Shown piece by piece: positions 6,375 through 15,994 of a stretch of DNA of 64,000 nt. The stretch is taken from positions 1-64,000 of the forward strand of contig JANYCU010000035.1 in assembly GCA_025360125.1 (NCBI GenBank), given 5' to 3'. The position numbers and the translations under genes are program-made. The notes below the pieces were generated by a model. That model ran no database searches. It saw only the letters and a list, made by a program, of their open reading frames with translations, and was not told where the DNA came from. Source of the DNA: Armatimonadota bacterium. Lineage in GTDB: Bacteria; Armatimonadota; Fimbriimonadia; Fimbriimonadales; Fimbriimonadaceae. Positions within the stretch are counted from its first letter, which is position 1, and the number at the start of each line of letters is the position of its first letter.

Positions 6375-9256
6375 TAAACGATTCGGCCGTTGCCCGCGCC
6401 CATTTGGATTGAGCTGAGGATGCTGCGGATTGGTTCCATGGTAGCGATCTTCGAACCGGGGCTTGATAGGCCAGCCATCTCAATACCACCGTCCCATCCA
6501 CTGTATCGACTATATCGACCGTTGCCGCCCTCGCTCGACTTCTTCGAGCCGGAGAGTTCATAAAGGGTTCCACCGGGCGGAACCGAGCTGTACACGTTCG
6601 CTAGCGCGTCGTAGATTTTGGCAAAATCTTTCAATTGGACCGAGCTAATTGAGAGGGAGCCATGCTTTTCTTGCGGATCTAGCCTTAGCAGATTCAAAAC
6701 GATCCGTTCGTTTTCAGCAATTGAAAGTGTGCCAGTATCTGCTGCTCCCAAAAGTTCTTTCCAAGCGTTCAGATAATCCGGATCAAGTTCGACCGCCCGA
6801 CGGAAATATTGAGCGGCTTCGACTTCGCGGCCCTGCTCGCGTCGCAAATAGCCGAGGAGGTATTGCGATTGGGGTTTGTTTGGATTCTTCTTCGCCGCGT
6901 CTTGCAACACGGTTTCGGCAATTCCTTCTGCGGGCCCCGTCGTGAAGACGCCTTCACAGCCAAAGCAGTGGGTTTCGACTCGGCCAAAGCTGCTCGGCAT
7001 GAGTTCAAATGCGTGCTTGAAGTGTTCAATCGCTTCGGCGGTCTTCCCTTCGTTGGCAAGGTTTACCGCGATACGCGACTGGATGCAGTAGGCATCGGCA
7101 AAGATCTTCAGCGAGTCGCCGTACATGGTGATCGCCTGGCGAACAAGGCCCGCCTGCATAAAGTCATCGGCGTTTTCACTAAGACGGATCGCATCTACCA
7201 CGGACATGAAGAATTTGCTGTCCTTTTCGTTACCCTTCGTCGCGAGGATTTGGGACAGGACTTTGTAGCCCAGCATTCGCTTGTTCTTGCCCATGTCGCC
7301 GTCGGATGGGTCCACCGCGATAGCGTGGCGAACGACGGCTTCGGCTTCATCGAGCTTGCCCAATCGTTGCAAAACGATCGCCTTCCAGATGAGCGGTCGT
7401 TCTTCGAACTGGTCGTGCAGGAACATATCATCGAACTTGGCGATGGCGACATCCGGAGATACAGTTTGGACAAACAAGTCATATGTATCATCGTCCTTCG
7501 TGTCTTTGGCCAATGCCTCGACGAGAATTTTGAGACCGAGGTCCTGCTTTCCAGTCTTCAGGAATGCCCGAGCCGCTTCCAATAGAATATTTGTATCTTC
7601 AGTGGTGACATGGACCGAACCGTAATTTCGCGGAGCGAGATCCTTGAGGTCGGTGACGCCCCAATCTTGACTGAAGTCGAGCAGGTCGATGACGTCTTGG
7701 TATCGACCAAGTTTCGAATAGATTTTGAACAAGGTTTGGGGGGCAGTGCCAGCATAGTTGACTGACATACCTGCGATTGCGGTTTCAGCTTCGGCGTATC
7801 GACCTAAACCAACCAAGAGTTCGACGTAGGAGTATTCTCCGCCTTCTTGCTTCTTGGCAAATTCGAGTCCCTTGGTGATGAGCTCTGGCCGATAGAGAAC
7901 TTTGCCCAATTTAACCGCGGTTTCGGGATTACCGTTCTTAGCCGCGATGTTCTTCAGCACCTGGTCGACAACTTGGTCGGGGGTTCCGTTGACGGCAATC
8001 GCGCGAACCAAAAGCTCTGCTATGATTGATTTTTGGTCATCGCCGCCGCCGCCTCGATATCGACCGGACGATTCTGTGGCTGGAGTGGCAGGCGGAACCG
8101 CCAAGCCGAGGCGATAAATGGGAATTGATTGATCGACTTTTCCGGCGGCAAAAGCGGCCGCGCCGTAGAGGTCCCAGATTTTCAACTTGGGATTGGCTTT
8201 AACTGCGGCTTCGAGGAAACCGTACGAGGCTTTTGCAATTTCGGGGTTCTCGAGTTTGGTCGCAAAGGTGCCCGATCGGGTGTAGCTCATGGTTTCCAGA
8301 AACTCGAGAATCTTGGCTTCTTTTGCAAATGGCTCACCTTTGCCTTTGATGACATTGGAGAAAATATAGACGGCGCGAGCATTGACCTTGAACTGGCCCG
8401 TGCTCTTGGGGAACCACTTATTGAACAGAGGATACAGGTCAGCGGATTCTACGGTGGTCACCAGTTCGCAGTGGTGGATCGGGAAGGTCGCACCTTGTTG
8501 TCGGCAAAGGTCAAGGGCAATTGTTCGGCCGAGGTCCCCGGAAAACGTAAGTGGCAATTTCGACGATTTGAGTATTTTGAGGATAAGGGCCTTCGATTTC
8601 TCTTTCCCCAGGGCCACTGTAAACTCGGGAATATTCATCGTGTAACGGTCGCCTTGACCTTCCTGCTTTGACTCAACGATGCTCAGTGCGATCAGCTTGT
8701 CGACGGCTTTATCGGCGAGGGCGTAATCTTGTTTCATTGCTGCGAGCGACAAGATCAACTTCCAAGATTCGAATGAGGTCGCGGTGGAAGCCATCATCAA
8801 CTTGAGATATTGGGCCTGCTTGGCTTGATTCCCCGCGAGGACCGAACCGAGCATTTTCAGTTCGACCTTTGGGGCCTTTTGTTCGAGGGTTGTGGCGATG
8901 AAGGGCCACGATGCAGGCACGGGAAGCACTGCCATGATGGACATGATTCCGCCATTCATCATTTCTTCCATGCTACTGTCAATGGTGCTATTTCCTTCGC
9001 CTGGCTTGGCCACCGAGTCGATGGCAAGTTTGGCCCATCGTTCTCCGGCTTGTTGCGGCGTGAGTTTAGCGACTTCGTTCTTGAAAGCTTCGAGTTGAAC
9101 GTTCGGCTTTCCAAGTTTCGCCTTCATGGCGTTTTGACGTCGGATGACTTCTCGTGCGCCGAGCAGTTCTTGGGCGGATGCGACCGCAGTTGCGGATAAG
9201 AGAATGAAAAGGGCGAGGGTTTTTGTGCTTCGCGAAAAAATGCGATTGAGTTTCAT
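6371..9256 (-). CDS. large exported TPR-repeat protein
   Basis: A 961-residue protein with a signal peptide (residues 1-28, cleavage after ASA) and many helix-turn-helix repeats of the TPR type, for example LGRYAEAETAIAG and REVEAAQYFRRAVELDPDY. The last quarter has the clearest TPRs. The tail is Gly/Ser/Tyr-rich with GRYSRYSGW. Such proteins usually act as periplasmic or surface scaffolds; no enzyme domain is visible. It converges on hrcA with a 4-base overlap and appears monocistronic. Confidence 0.75.
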   Translation of the reverse strand: MKLNRIFSRSTKTLALFILLSATAVASAQELLGAREVIRRQNAMKAKLGKPNVQLEAFKNEVAKLTPQQAGERWAKLAIDSVAKPGEGNSTIDSSMEEMMNGGIMSIMAVLPVPASWPFIATTLEQKAPKVELKMLGSVLAGNQAKQAQYLKLMMASTATSFESWKLILSLAAMKQDYALADKAVDKLIALSIVESKQEGQGDRYTMNIPEFTVALGKEKSKALILKILKSSKLPLTFSGDLGRTIALDLCRQQGATFPIHHCELVTTVESADLYPLFNKWFPKSTGQFKVNARAVYIFSNVIKGKGEPFAKEAKILEFLETMSYTRSGTFATKLENPEIAKASYGFLEAAVKANPKLKIWDLYGAAAFAAGKVDQSIPIYRLGLAVPPATPATESSGRYRGGGGDDQKSIIAELLVRAIAVNGTPDQVVDQVLKNIAAKNGNPETAVKLGKVLYRPELITKGLEFAKKQEGGEYSYVELLVGLGRYAEAETAIAGMSVNYAGTAPQTLFKIYSKLGRYQDVIDLLDFSQDWGVTDLKDLAPRNYGSVHVTTEDTNILLEAARAFLKTGKQDLGLKILVEALAKDTKDDDTYDLFVQTVSPDVAIAKFDDMFLHDQFEERPLIWKAIVLQRLGKLDEAEAVVRHAIAVDPSDGDMGKNKRMLGYKVLSQILATKGNEKDSKFFMSVVDAIRLSENADDFMQAGLVRQAITMYGDSLKIFADAYCIQSRIAVNLANEGKTAEAIEHFKHAFELMPSSFGRVETHCFGCEGVFTTGPAEGIAETVLQDAAKKNPNKPQSQYLLGYLRREQGREVEAAQYFRRAVELDPDYLNAWKELLGAADTGTLSIAENERIVLNLLRLDPQEKHGSLSISSVQLKDFAKIYDALANVYSSVPPGGTLYELSGSKKSSEGGNGRYSRYSGWDGGIEMAGLSSPGSKIATMEPIRSILSSIQMGAGNGRIVY

Positions 9257-9358
9257 AGATTCCCCAAAAACTCAGTATAGATGCAAATGGGGGATTTTCA
9301 ATTAGAAATGCGGGGCTGGGCGATGACTGGCAACGCCCAATTGGGTGAAAACCCCTAC

Positions 9359-9988
9359 CTAGCCCGCTTCGAATTCCCGAAGTTCGTCAAGATAGGCTCT
9401 TGCCTTTTTCATGTTGCTTCCCGAAATCTCGTCGGCTAACTTTGCCTTGAATTTAGGGCTAAATTTGCTTGCAATCCAAAGGCCAAAGGGAACGAAAATG
9501 ATGCCAAAGAGAACATTTCCGAGCATGTACGGAACGCCAAGTAACTTGAGCATGTCGACGTGTACTCCCATGGGAAGGACCAGCAACAATAACCCCCAAA
9601 GTAGCGGCGAAATGAGCAATATCCACTTTGTCTGGAATATCGTCAGGCTTCGAACTTCCGTCAGCTTCCGTTGATTTTCCACGATTGGGGTTGTGAGGTC
9701 AATCGACGACATTAGCGTCAATTTTCGAATATTTAACGCCAGCAAGGCGATGTTCGTCACCACCAGCAACATCCCGGACACTAAGTAAATTGGACTGGCC
9801 AAGTTTTCGTAGCAGAAATTGCCCAGCCACAGTGCGGCAATCGCGACCATTACGATTTCGAAGATCGGTCCAAACTTCATCGTCGAGACGGCAGATTCAG
9901 ATTTCGCTGCCTTGGCGCTGTAAAAATAGGCGGTCCGACTCGGGGTTTCGGAGGCTTGCCATGCGGTTTTCAGTTCATCTAGTTCCAT
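9359..9988 (-). CDS. membrane partner of the adjacent ECF sigma factor
   Basis: A 209-residue protein beginning MELDELKTAWQ, a start typical of membrane proteins encoded after ECF sigma genes in several phyla. It has a cytoplasmic N-terminal stretch of about 35 residues, two helices around 40-80, a linker, two helices around 125-175 and a charged C terminus. Its start codon overlaps the end of the sigma gene by 10 bases, so translation is coupled. That arrangement suggests an anti-sigma or sensing role, but no zinc-type anti-sigma motif (HxxxCxxC) is present. Confidence 0.6.
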   Translation of the reverse strand: MELDELKTAWQASETPSRTAYFYSAKAAKSESAVSTMKFGPIFEIVMVAIAALWLGNFCYENLASPIYLVSGMLLVVTNIALLALNIRKLTLMSSIDLTTPIVENQRKLTEVRSLTIFQTKWILLISPLLWGLLLLVLPMGVHVDMLKLLGVPYMLGNVLFGIIFVPFGLWIASKFSPKFKAKLADEISGSNMKKARAYLDELREFEAG

Positions 9989-10503
9989 GTTTCGTTATCC
10001 TGTTGGTTCACTTGCTTCTTCAATCGCTCTTTCAGTCGGCTGATCTTCGTCGCCACATTGGTCTCCGTTATTCCCATAATCTCACCAATTTCCGCGTATG
10101 ATTTCTCCTCCAAATAGAGGAGAAGAACGGCCCGGTTCAACTCGTCAAGCGAGTCGATAAGTTGATAGAGGATCGTCGTCCGGTCGTCGGAGGGATTGCC
10201 ACTCGAGTTCGGAATGGACTCAACTTCAGTCACATCGAATTCAGTCGAGTTCCCTCGTCGTAGCGAGAGTTTTCGAGCAAACGAGATGGCAACGTTGAGG
10301 GCAATCCGATACATCCACGTTGAGAAGGTCTTTGACCGATCAAAGGTCTTAAACGATCGCCATAACTGGATGGTGATTTCTTGGGCGAGATCATTGCGGT
10401 CGTCCGCCGTCCGGGCGTATGAATTGCTGACTTTCGCCACGATCTTCCAGTGAGCTTCAAGAAGCTCCTGGAATTCGGTCTGAAAGTCGGCTTGTTTGCG
10501 CAT
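9979..10503 (-). CDS. ECF-type RNA polymerase sigma factor
   Basis: About 174 residues with region 2 (DRNDLAQEITIQLWRSF and the -10 recognition helix TFSTWMYRIALNVA) and region 4 (SYAEIGEIMGITETNVATKISRLKERLKK, a helix-turn-helix for the -35 element). The linker is the short acidic one typical of ECF factors. The open frame begins with TTG at 10509; the ATG two codons later is the likelier start. It is the first gene of a pair with the overlapping membrane protein at 9359, its probable regulator. Confidence 0.88.
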   Translation of the reverse strand: MRKQADFQTEFQELLEAHWKIVAKVSNSYARTADDRNDLAQEITIQLWRSFKTFDRSKTFSTWMYRIALNVAISFARKLSLRRGNSTEFDVTEVESIPNSSGNPSDDRTTILYQLIDSLDELNRAVLLLYLEEKSYAEIGEIMGITETNVATKISRLKERLKKQVNQQDNETWN

Positions 10504-10604
10504 GAACAAGGGGTTATTCGCATAAGCCTACGCGAAAATCACAGTTAATAGCTTTTAGCGAAGAAGCAGTTAGCGGTTAGCACCCTTTTTGATTGCTTCA
10601 TTTG

Positions 10605-11582
10605 CTACCCAAGCGTCTCGCGGATGAAGGTCATATCAGCTTCACTAAGTTCGCGCCCGACCGCCGACAGGTTGCAGGAGACTTGGCGCTCGTTGCGGAA
10701 GCCGGGGATGGTGCAGGCCACATTGGGCATGTTCAAGATATACCGCTGAGCGATGGCGCTGAGATCCTCGATGCTGTCGCCGAAGCGGGCCTTGAGGGCA
10801 GCCATTTTGGGTTTCAGGGCTAGCAGCTTTTCGGTGCCGAATGATGCCTTTCCTCGACGGTGATCGCCTTCGTCGAACTGGGGTGGATTTTGCGGGTCAA
10901 ACTTGTCGAGCAGCAGCCCTTGAGCTAAGGGGCTAAACGCCACAAATGTGATGTCGTTGGCGAGCATGAGATTGCTGACCCGAGATCCAGGTCGGACGAA
11001 TTGATCGTCCATAGCGTGCGCCCAGCTCTGAAAAACGGAGGGTTGGACCTTGGGGGTTACTCGCTCGAAATCGTCGGCGCTGTACGCAGATTGGCCTTTG
11101 ATTCGCACCTTACCTTCGGCGACCAATTGGTTCATCATTGCGGCGGCATCATCGAGGTACATGTCCGATTCGCCAAAGCTTCCGTGGTGGAAGTAGTACA
11201 CATCGATATGGTCCCGCTTGAGATTGATGAGGGATTGTTCGCACTGGTGACGGATGTGAGTGGCCTCGTAGGCGTGGGCGGCGGTTCCGGGAAAGTGTCC
11301 AACTTTGGTGGCAATGACGAAATCGTTCGTGTTAACACCAAGACGAGAAAGCACTCGGGCGAGCATCTGCTCGGCTTTGCCGTTGCCATAAACGTCGGCG
11401 TTGTCAAAATGGTTGACGCCTGCATCGATTCCCTTCTTGATCGCAGCCGTGACCTCGTTTTCGTCGACGTTGGCCCATCCGTTGGGGTTTCCATTGACCC
11501 AGTTAAGGCCACCCATGGTCCAACAGCCCAGACTCACTTCCGATACTTTGACGCCCGTCTTGCCCAGCTCACGATATTGCAT
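10605..11582 (-). CDS. aldo/keto reductase
   Basis: A 325-residue NAD(P)H-dependent oxidoreductase of the aldo/keto reductase superfamily. The family start MQYRELGKTGVKVSEVSLG is present and the catalytic tetrad is complete: Asp and Tyr in DNADVYG, Lys in VIATKVG, His in YYFHHGS. The C-terminal cofactor region reads NVACTIPGFRN. The substrate is unknown. A second, distinct member lies at 32106 and a degenerate one at 40046. Monocistronic. Confidence 0.88.
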   Translation of the reverse strand: MQYRELGKTGVKVSEVSLGCWTMGGLNWVNGNPNGWANVDENEVTAAIKKGIDAGVNHFDNADVYGNGKAEQMLARVLSRLGVNTNDFVIATKVGHFPGTAAHAYEATHIRHQCEQSLINLKRDHIDVYYFHHGSFGESDMYLDDAAAMMNQLVAEGKVRIKGQSAYSADDFERVTPKVQPSVFQSWAHAMDDQFVRPGSRVSNLMLANDITFVAFSPLAQGLLLDKFDPQNPPQFDEGDHRRGKASFGTEKLLALKPKMAALKARFGDSIEDLSAIAQRYILNMPNVACTIPGFRNERQVSCNLSAVGRELSEADMTFIRETLG

Positions 11583-11627
11583 GGGCGTGAGTTTACTGAA
11601 ACATTGGCAACTTATCTTCGCCCTGGG

Positions 11628-12236
11628 ATGTCTACTTTCGTAATGCTCGGATCTTTTCTTCCCATGATTGCTCCAAATGATCCCAATATTCGCTTACAGC
11701 GAATACCCTTCAAGAATCATGATGATCCTCCCGCATTCCGAATCATTCTCAATGGAAAGAAAACTCCAGTTATCCTCGAGCACGCCTTCATGAGTGAGCG
11801 TGCCTGGGCCAAGAAAACCAGCACAGGATTGACCTATGGCGAGGCTTTGGCAGACTTTTCTGGAGCGTATTCTGGAACGTGGACTATTTGCTTTGCAAAG
11901 TATCGTGGCAAATTCTACGCGAAGAAGTATTACGAGACGAAGTTTGCGCGAGGCAACTCGGTCATCTTCTCGCCATTTCTTCAGCCCGTGTTCAAAGAAA
12001 CGCACGAAGCATTTCTATTTAGCTCAGGAAAGTTCTATAGCCTTGGCCAGGTCTTTGATATAACTGGCTGGACGGAGCGAGGTATCGAAGGCTACATTTA
12101 TGTCTATGACAGTGGACTGCCTTTTTCTGGGCCACATAATTTTGACGTCCCTTTTCGAGTCTACAAACAAGATTTCATGATCCGCTTGGGAAAGCGCACC
12201 TTGCTGAAGAAGACGCTCGTGTATGACGGGGCCTAG
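11628..12236 (+). CDS. hypothetical exported protein
   Basis: A 202-residue protein from ATG 11628; the longer open frame upstream only shadows the aldo/keto reductase on the other strand. The first 15 residues are mildly hydrophobic (MLGSFLPMIAP), which may be an export signal if ATG 11643 is used. The rest is rich in Tyr, Phe and Lys and probably beta-rich. No family recognised. Its stop overlaps that of the convergent rhomboid gene. Confidence 0.5.
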   Translation: MSTFVMLGSFLPMIAPNDPNIRLQRIPFKNHDDPPAFRIILNGKKTPVILEHAFMSERAWAKKTSTGLTYGEALADFSGAYSGTWTICFAKYRGKFYAKKYYETKFARGNSVIFSPFLQPVFKETHEAFLFSSGKFYSLGQVFDITGWTERGIEGYIYVYDSGLPFSGPHNFDVPFRVYKQDFMIRLGKRTLLKKTLVYDGA

Positions 12237-13429
12237 GGCCTCGACGCCAAAAACTGCAGGCGGGCCTTAACCTGGGTCACAATCGGGCTCATCGGGAAGG
12301 TATTGAGGATGTACTCGTACCACTGCTTTGCTTGACCAAAGTCTTGAAAGGCACTCTCGAAGAGCATCGCGATTCGAAAGGCCGAGCCTTCTACGTCGGT
12401 TTTGGTTGACCGGGGATCGTGAACGATGCGACGGTGAAGATCGAGTGCGGTAGGAAAAAGCCCTTCTCGGTCGGCTCGCGCGGCGACCCGTCCCAACTGG
12501 GCGACGGTCAAGGCGTTGGGGTCAGCCATCATCAGCCCCGACACGGTTTGGCAGACGATTTGGATCGGCTCGCTAGTCACGATGGCGTTGAATTGATCCT
12601 GAAACGCCTGAACCGCTTCCTTCATATAGGGGCTGTTTGCGATGAATACGACCTTGTTGAGCAGCATTAAAGCGACATCGCTCCGGGTCGGATTGATGTG
12701 GTGCAAGTCTCGCAAATCACGAATTGAAAGCAGAGAAACGTCTTTCGTCATGTAAATGGTCGACTTTGCTTCAGACACGTTTTCGGCGTCGCGGCGAATA
12801 CCCATACAGGCGGGAACGATGAACCCCGACACGACTCCGCCAAGGTGGGCCAAGTTGGCGACTCCACCGCTCATTTTCGATGCCGCAGTGATCAGGGCGT
12901 CAAGAATATCAAGCCCGACATAGAGGGCTCCTACCCACCACAGCTTCCATTCCGCCGACCCAGCCCGAAAATACAATAGCCAAAAAACATCGACGGGCGA
13001 ATAGGGGAACATGTACATGGCCCCACCCATCACTCCCATGATCGCGCCCGATGCTCCGATTGCAGGAATCTTTGGGTGCATCGGTCCGACTAATAGTAGG
13101 TGGGCGACGTCTCCAACGATTCCCGCGAGGAAGTAGAGAATGAGGAATTTTGGCGCGCGCATTCGCCCTTCAACGGCAAAGCCAAAGAGGTACAGGAACC
13201 ACATGTTGCCGATGAGGTGGAGCGGGTCTCCGTGCAAGAACATCGAAGTCAGGACTTGGTACCAATGGAAATTCCCCAGGCTGGTTCCAAAGTTTATGGC
13301 TACATCATCTCGAATCTCGAATCCCATTTTCGAAGTGAAAATGTAGACAACGACGTTGAGGACGATGAGGCTTATCGTGGCGTACGGAAACGACTCCGGC
13401 GGGTTTTGGTTTCGGTACGGAAGTAACAT
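12233..13429 (-). CDS. rhomboid family intramembrane serine protease
   Basis: A 398-residue protein. The N-terminal half is the six-helix rhomboid domain with HLIGNMWFLYLFG (oxyanion Asn), GASGAIMGVMGG (catalytic Ser) and NLAHLGGVVSGF (catalytic His), so the Ser-His dyad is intact. It should cleave transmembrane substrates within the inner membrane. The extra C-terminal 180 residues are soluble and helical and resemble a TPR-like domain (LDLHRRIVHDP, WYEYILNTFP), possibly for substrate recruitment. The gene is monocistronic and ends against the convergent gene at 11628. Confidence 0.88.
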   Translation of the reverse strand: MLLPYRNQNPPESFPYATISLIVLNVVVYIFTSKMGFEIRDDVAINFGTSLGNFHWYQVLTSMFLHGDPLHLIGNMWFLYLFGFAVEGRMRAPKFLILYFLAGIVGDVAHLLLVGPMHPKIPAIGASGAIMGVMGGAMYMFPYSPVDVFWLLYFRAGSAEWKLWWVGALYVGLDILDALITAASKMSGGVANLAHLGGVVSGFIVPACMGIRRDAENVSEAKSTIYMTKDVSLLSIRDLRDLHHINPTRSDVALMLLNKVVFIANSPYMKEAVQAFQDQFNAIVTSEPIQIVCQTVSGLMMADPNALTVAQLGRVAARADREGLFPTALDLHRRIVHDPRSTKTDVEGSAFRIAMLFESAFQDFGQAKQWYEYILNTFPMSPIVTQVKARLQFLASRP

Positions 13430-13611
13430 GTCCCCACAGAGTTAAAGGTGATTGTAACCAGTTATTCCGGTTCGGAACCAGTTTTTTGGTTCGAATCTCT
13501 CGGGTCGTTCGTATTTTCTTTGTGGCGAAACGGAAGCGAAAAAGGAAGTCCCCAACCCGAACCACTCCGGCAAGAAAATCGACTCCGTTTATTGGCGATC
13601 ACATTCTCGCG

Positions 13612-14010
13612 ATGTACCAAATGCTGGTTTGTTGTGCGCTAAACGCGGGCGTAGCGTTTCTTGCGTCGCTTGCAGTTGGCTTCGAACTGACCAATGGCTA
13701 CAAAAAAGAGCTCGCCAAGAAGTTTTCGAACAAGGATATTATTCAGCAAATCAATAGCCTAAACGAGACTCATGGCTACATCCTGTTTGGGCTCGTCGCG
13801 GTCGCAATTATCTTCTCGATTTTCTTCGTAATCGGAACCTGGCGTGGTCGGAAATGGGCCCTCATCACCCATCTGATTCTTCATTTGCCCAGTGCGGCGA
13901 TCACCATCGTGGTTGGTACAGCCGACGGACGATATGGCTCGATTCCGTCCCTCATCATCGCCTTTTATTGTTTGCTTCGCTTGCTTGGCTCGATTGGCCC
14001 CAAAACTTAA
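13612..14010 (+). CDS. small membrane protein with three hydrophobic segments
   Basis: From ATG 13612 the product has 132 residues with helices near 5-25, 60-80 and 88-125 and a polar, Lys-rich loop at 27-55. The open frame continues 42 codons upstream to 13486, but that part is strongly basic and unlike the remainder, so I prefer the internal ATG. No family recognised. The next gene begins 28 bases after its stop on the same strand. Confidence 0.5.
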   Translation: MYQMLVCCALNAGVAFLASLAVGFELTNGYKKELAKKFSNKDIIQQINSLNETHGYILFGLVAVAIIFSIFFVIGTWRGRKWALITHLILHLPSAAITIVVGTADGRYGSIPSLIIAFYCLLRLLGSIGPKT

Positions 14011-14038
14011 TCGCCCAAGTTAGTCGCTCTATAATGAT

Positions 14039-14917
14039 ATGGTTGTGAGAATTCTTACCCTAGCTGTCATAGGATCACTTGCGGTCGTCGCGAAGGCCCA
14101 GGCTCCTGACGTCAAAATTAAGGGCGATGTAAGCCTTGGACTGATCTCGTCGAAGGATTTCTCGCTGGGAGCGAAGTCGTATACCTCCCTCGGCCGCTAC
14201 TCTACGTTGTCCCTCCAGGCCGTTTTGCCCATCGGGCTAAAGGTCTTTCTCTCCGAGCGAACCGAAATAATTACCAACGATCCCGACAAAGAGTCGTTTG
14301 ACGAATATTACGTTGAGGATCCGGGACTTTGGCGCGTCGGCAAGCAGGTCTTGCCGTTTGGCGGCGGAGGATTTTTTCGTCAGTCGGTACTTGCGGCCAG
14401 GGTCGATTCGAAGCTCTTGCTAGAGGGGTTGCCGCTAGCAATGGCATTTGTCGATGGTGGTAAGGGTTATCAATACGGCTTTACGGGACGCATTGGCGGG
14501 CGTGGTCTTGGAATCAGCTTCGCGTTTGGTCGACATTGGGGCATCAATAGCACCGCTCTTGCCCTCACACAGTCGATTCAGGCACCCGAAGGACTCAATA
14601 ACGGATGGAAACAAGCCGTCGAATTTGACCTGAGTCGCCGGACGGGTAAGTGTTCTTACCGAGGCGAGTTGCTCTTGCTCAGCAACGCCGAGGGGACGTC
14701 ACAAGACAAGGAAGTGAGCGATTTCCAATTTGGCTATGACCTCGGGCACCGCCATTCCGCCCTACTTGGAGTATCGAAGGAACTTGGGCGCACCGACTTG
14801 CTTTACCGCGTCGGGGGAACCTACAACGTGGCCAAGGGGATGCAAATTGAGAGTTTGTACCGGTTGACCAACGGGAACTTTCGCGACTTTGCCATCTTCC
14901 TGAGGGTTCGCTTCTAG
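14039..14917 (+). CDS. exported beta-strand-rich protein, possible outer-membrane barrel
   Basis: A 292-residue protein with a signal peptide (residues 1-21, cleavage near AKAQA). The rest is alternating hydrophobic and polar residues with many Gly and Tyr, and ends in FRDFAIFLRVRF, an aromatic-terminated strand as in outer-membrane barrels. That makes a porin-like role plausible but unproven. It overlaps the next gene by one base (TAG/GTG) and appears to be the first gene of a three-gene operon (14039-15993) with two coiled-coil proteins. Confidence 0.55.
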   Translation: MVVRILTLAVIGSLAVVAKAQAPDVKIKGDVSLGLISSKDFSLGAKSYTSLGRYSTLSLQAVLPIGLKVFLSERTEIITNDPDKESFDEYYVEDPGLWRVGKQVLPFGGGGFFRQSVLAARVDSKLLLEGLPLAMAFVDGGKGYQYGFTGRIGGRGLGISFAFGRHWGINSTALALTQSIQAPEGLNNGWKQAVEFDLSRRTGKCSYRGELLLLSNAEGTSQDKEVSDFQFGYDLGHRHSALLGVSKELGRTDLLYRVGGTYNVAKGMQIESLYRLTNGNFRDFAIFLRVRF

Positions 14918-15561
14918 TGCTCACCATTTTCCTTTTGATTGCGGTTGTCGTGGTCGTAGGGCTCGGACTCGCTTTTGTTGGGCACCTTCGAAAGACGAAT
15001 GCAAGTCCGGTATCGAGCGGCTCTGACGAGTTTCCGTCCCTTTCATTCGACTCTCAAACCCTTTATCGACCCATTCGGTCAGTGATCCGTGCCATTCGAA
15101 CCACCATCGAAACATCGAGCGATCCAGCGGTTATGGCCATGGCTGATTCGGTACGGCAAGAGACTGATTCGGCCCACGACCGAATTGTTCGGGTTTTGCA
15201 GACTCGCGATGAACTGAGGAAAGCAACGGAGGGTCAACCTGCAGCGGTTGCCGACGCAAGCCGACTTCAAAAACTGCGCGAATCGGCGGAATCCGATGAC
15301 GAAAAGCTTAGCATGGCGACGGCTTATGATTCGAAACTCAGCGAACTCGCTGAGTACGAAAAGGCAAAGGTCGTTATTCGAAAGATTGAAAGTGAAGTTC
15401 AGTTAACTGTCTCTTCGTTGAACGAACTCAAAGCGAAACTGTCAGTAAAGCAAGCCGGAACCTCAGCCTCGGACCAGACCGATGACCTGCGCGCATCGCT
15501 CGGCAATTTGGAAACAATTCAATCGAGTATTGATGAAGCCCAGGCAATGTTGCATCCGTAA
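14917..15561 (+). CDS. membrane-anchored coiled-coil protein
   Basis: A 214-residue protein starting with GTG at 14917, which shares its G with the preceding stop codon. Residues 1-22 form a single membrane anchor. The remaining part is highly charged and helical, with heptad-like spacing from about residue 90 to 210. It is the second gene of the operon 14039-15993. A structural or tethering role at the inner membrane is possible; no known family. Confidence 0.55.
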   Translation: MLTIFLLIAVVVVVGLGLAFVGHLRKTNASPVSSGSDEFPSLSFDSQTLYRPIRSVIRAIRTTIETSSDPAVMAMADSVRQETDSAHDRIVRVLQTRDELRKATEGQPAAVADASRLQKLRESAESDDEKLSMATAYDSKLSELAEYEKAKVVIRKIESEVQLTVSSLNELKAKLSVKQAGTSASDQTDDLRASLGNLETIQSSIDEAQAMLHP

Positions 15562-15579
15562 GGTAATTTAGAGTTATTC

Positions 15580-15993
15580 ATGTCCGAATTCGATCGAGTC
15601 TTTAATTTAGGGAGAGCATACGTTGGGAAGGCCCAAGATGAACTGTTCGGAAAAGGCTCACCTGAGTCAAAGGCAGTATCGGAGCTTAATCATGCCCTTG
15701 AGCAAGGGGTCGCGATGAAAAGGACCGAGCAGCAAGAATTCAAGAGTCAAATTTCAGCGATGAGCGACGAAGAGGCGGAGATCATTCTCGGGGTGCCGAC
15801 CAAGGCACCATTTAGCCTTCTAAAGTCTCAGCATGAATTGCTACTAGGTCATCTTGCGGAATTCGAAAAGAAGCAACCTGACAAGAAGCAGATCGCGGCC
15901 CGAGAAAAGTTCCGCATCGAGAAAGCGTTTGCGGTTTTATCGGCCAAGGTCGATTCGACCGAAAAGCGCTTCGGCTCGCTCGAGATCGAGTAA
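15580..15993 (+). CDS. helical cytoplasmic protein, third gene of the envelope operon
   Basis: A 137-residue soluble protein, almost entirely helical and charged (FEKKQPDKKQIAAREKF), with no signal or membrane segment. It begins 18 bases after the membrane-anchored coiled-coil gene and may be its cytoplasmic partner. Some resemblance in style to phage-shock PspA-like helical proteins, but too short and without the signature; function unknown. Confidence 0.5.
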   Translation: MSEFDRVFNLGRAYVGKAQDELFGKGSPESKAVSELNHALEQGVAMKRTEQQEFKSQISAMSDEEAEIILGVPTKAPFSLLKSQHELLLGHLAEFEKKQPDKKQIAAREKFRIEKAFAVLSAKVDSTEKRFGSLEIE

Positions 15994-15994
15994 C

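Noticed and set aside
6809-7585. 258-residue plus-strand frame inside the TPR gene
   Set aside because: Antisense to a continuous 961-residue TPR protein with signal peptide.
11001-11627. Upstream 209 codons of the frame ending at 12236
   Set aside because: They lie antisense to the aldo/keto reductase, whose catalytic residues are all visible; coding starts at 11628.
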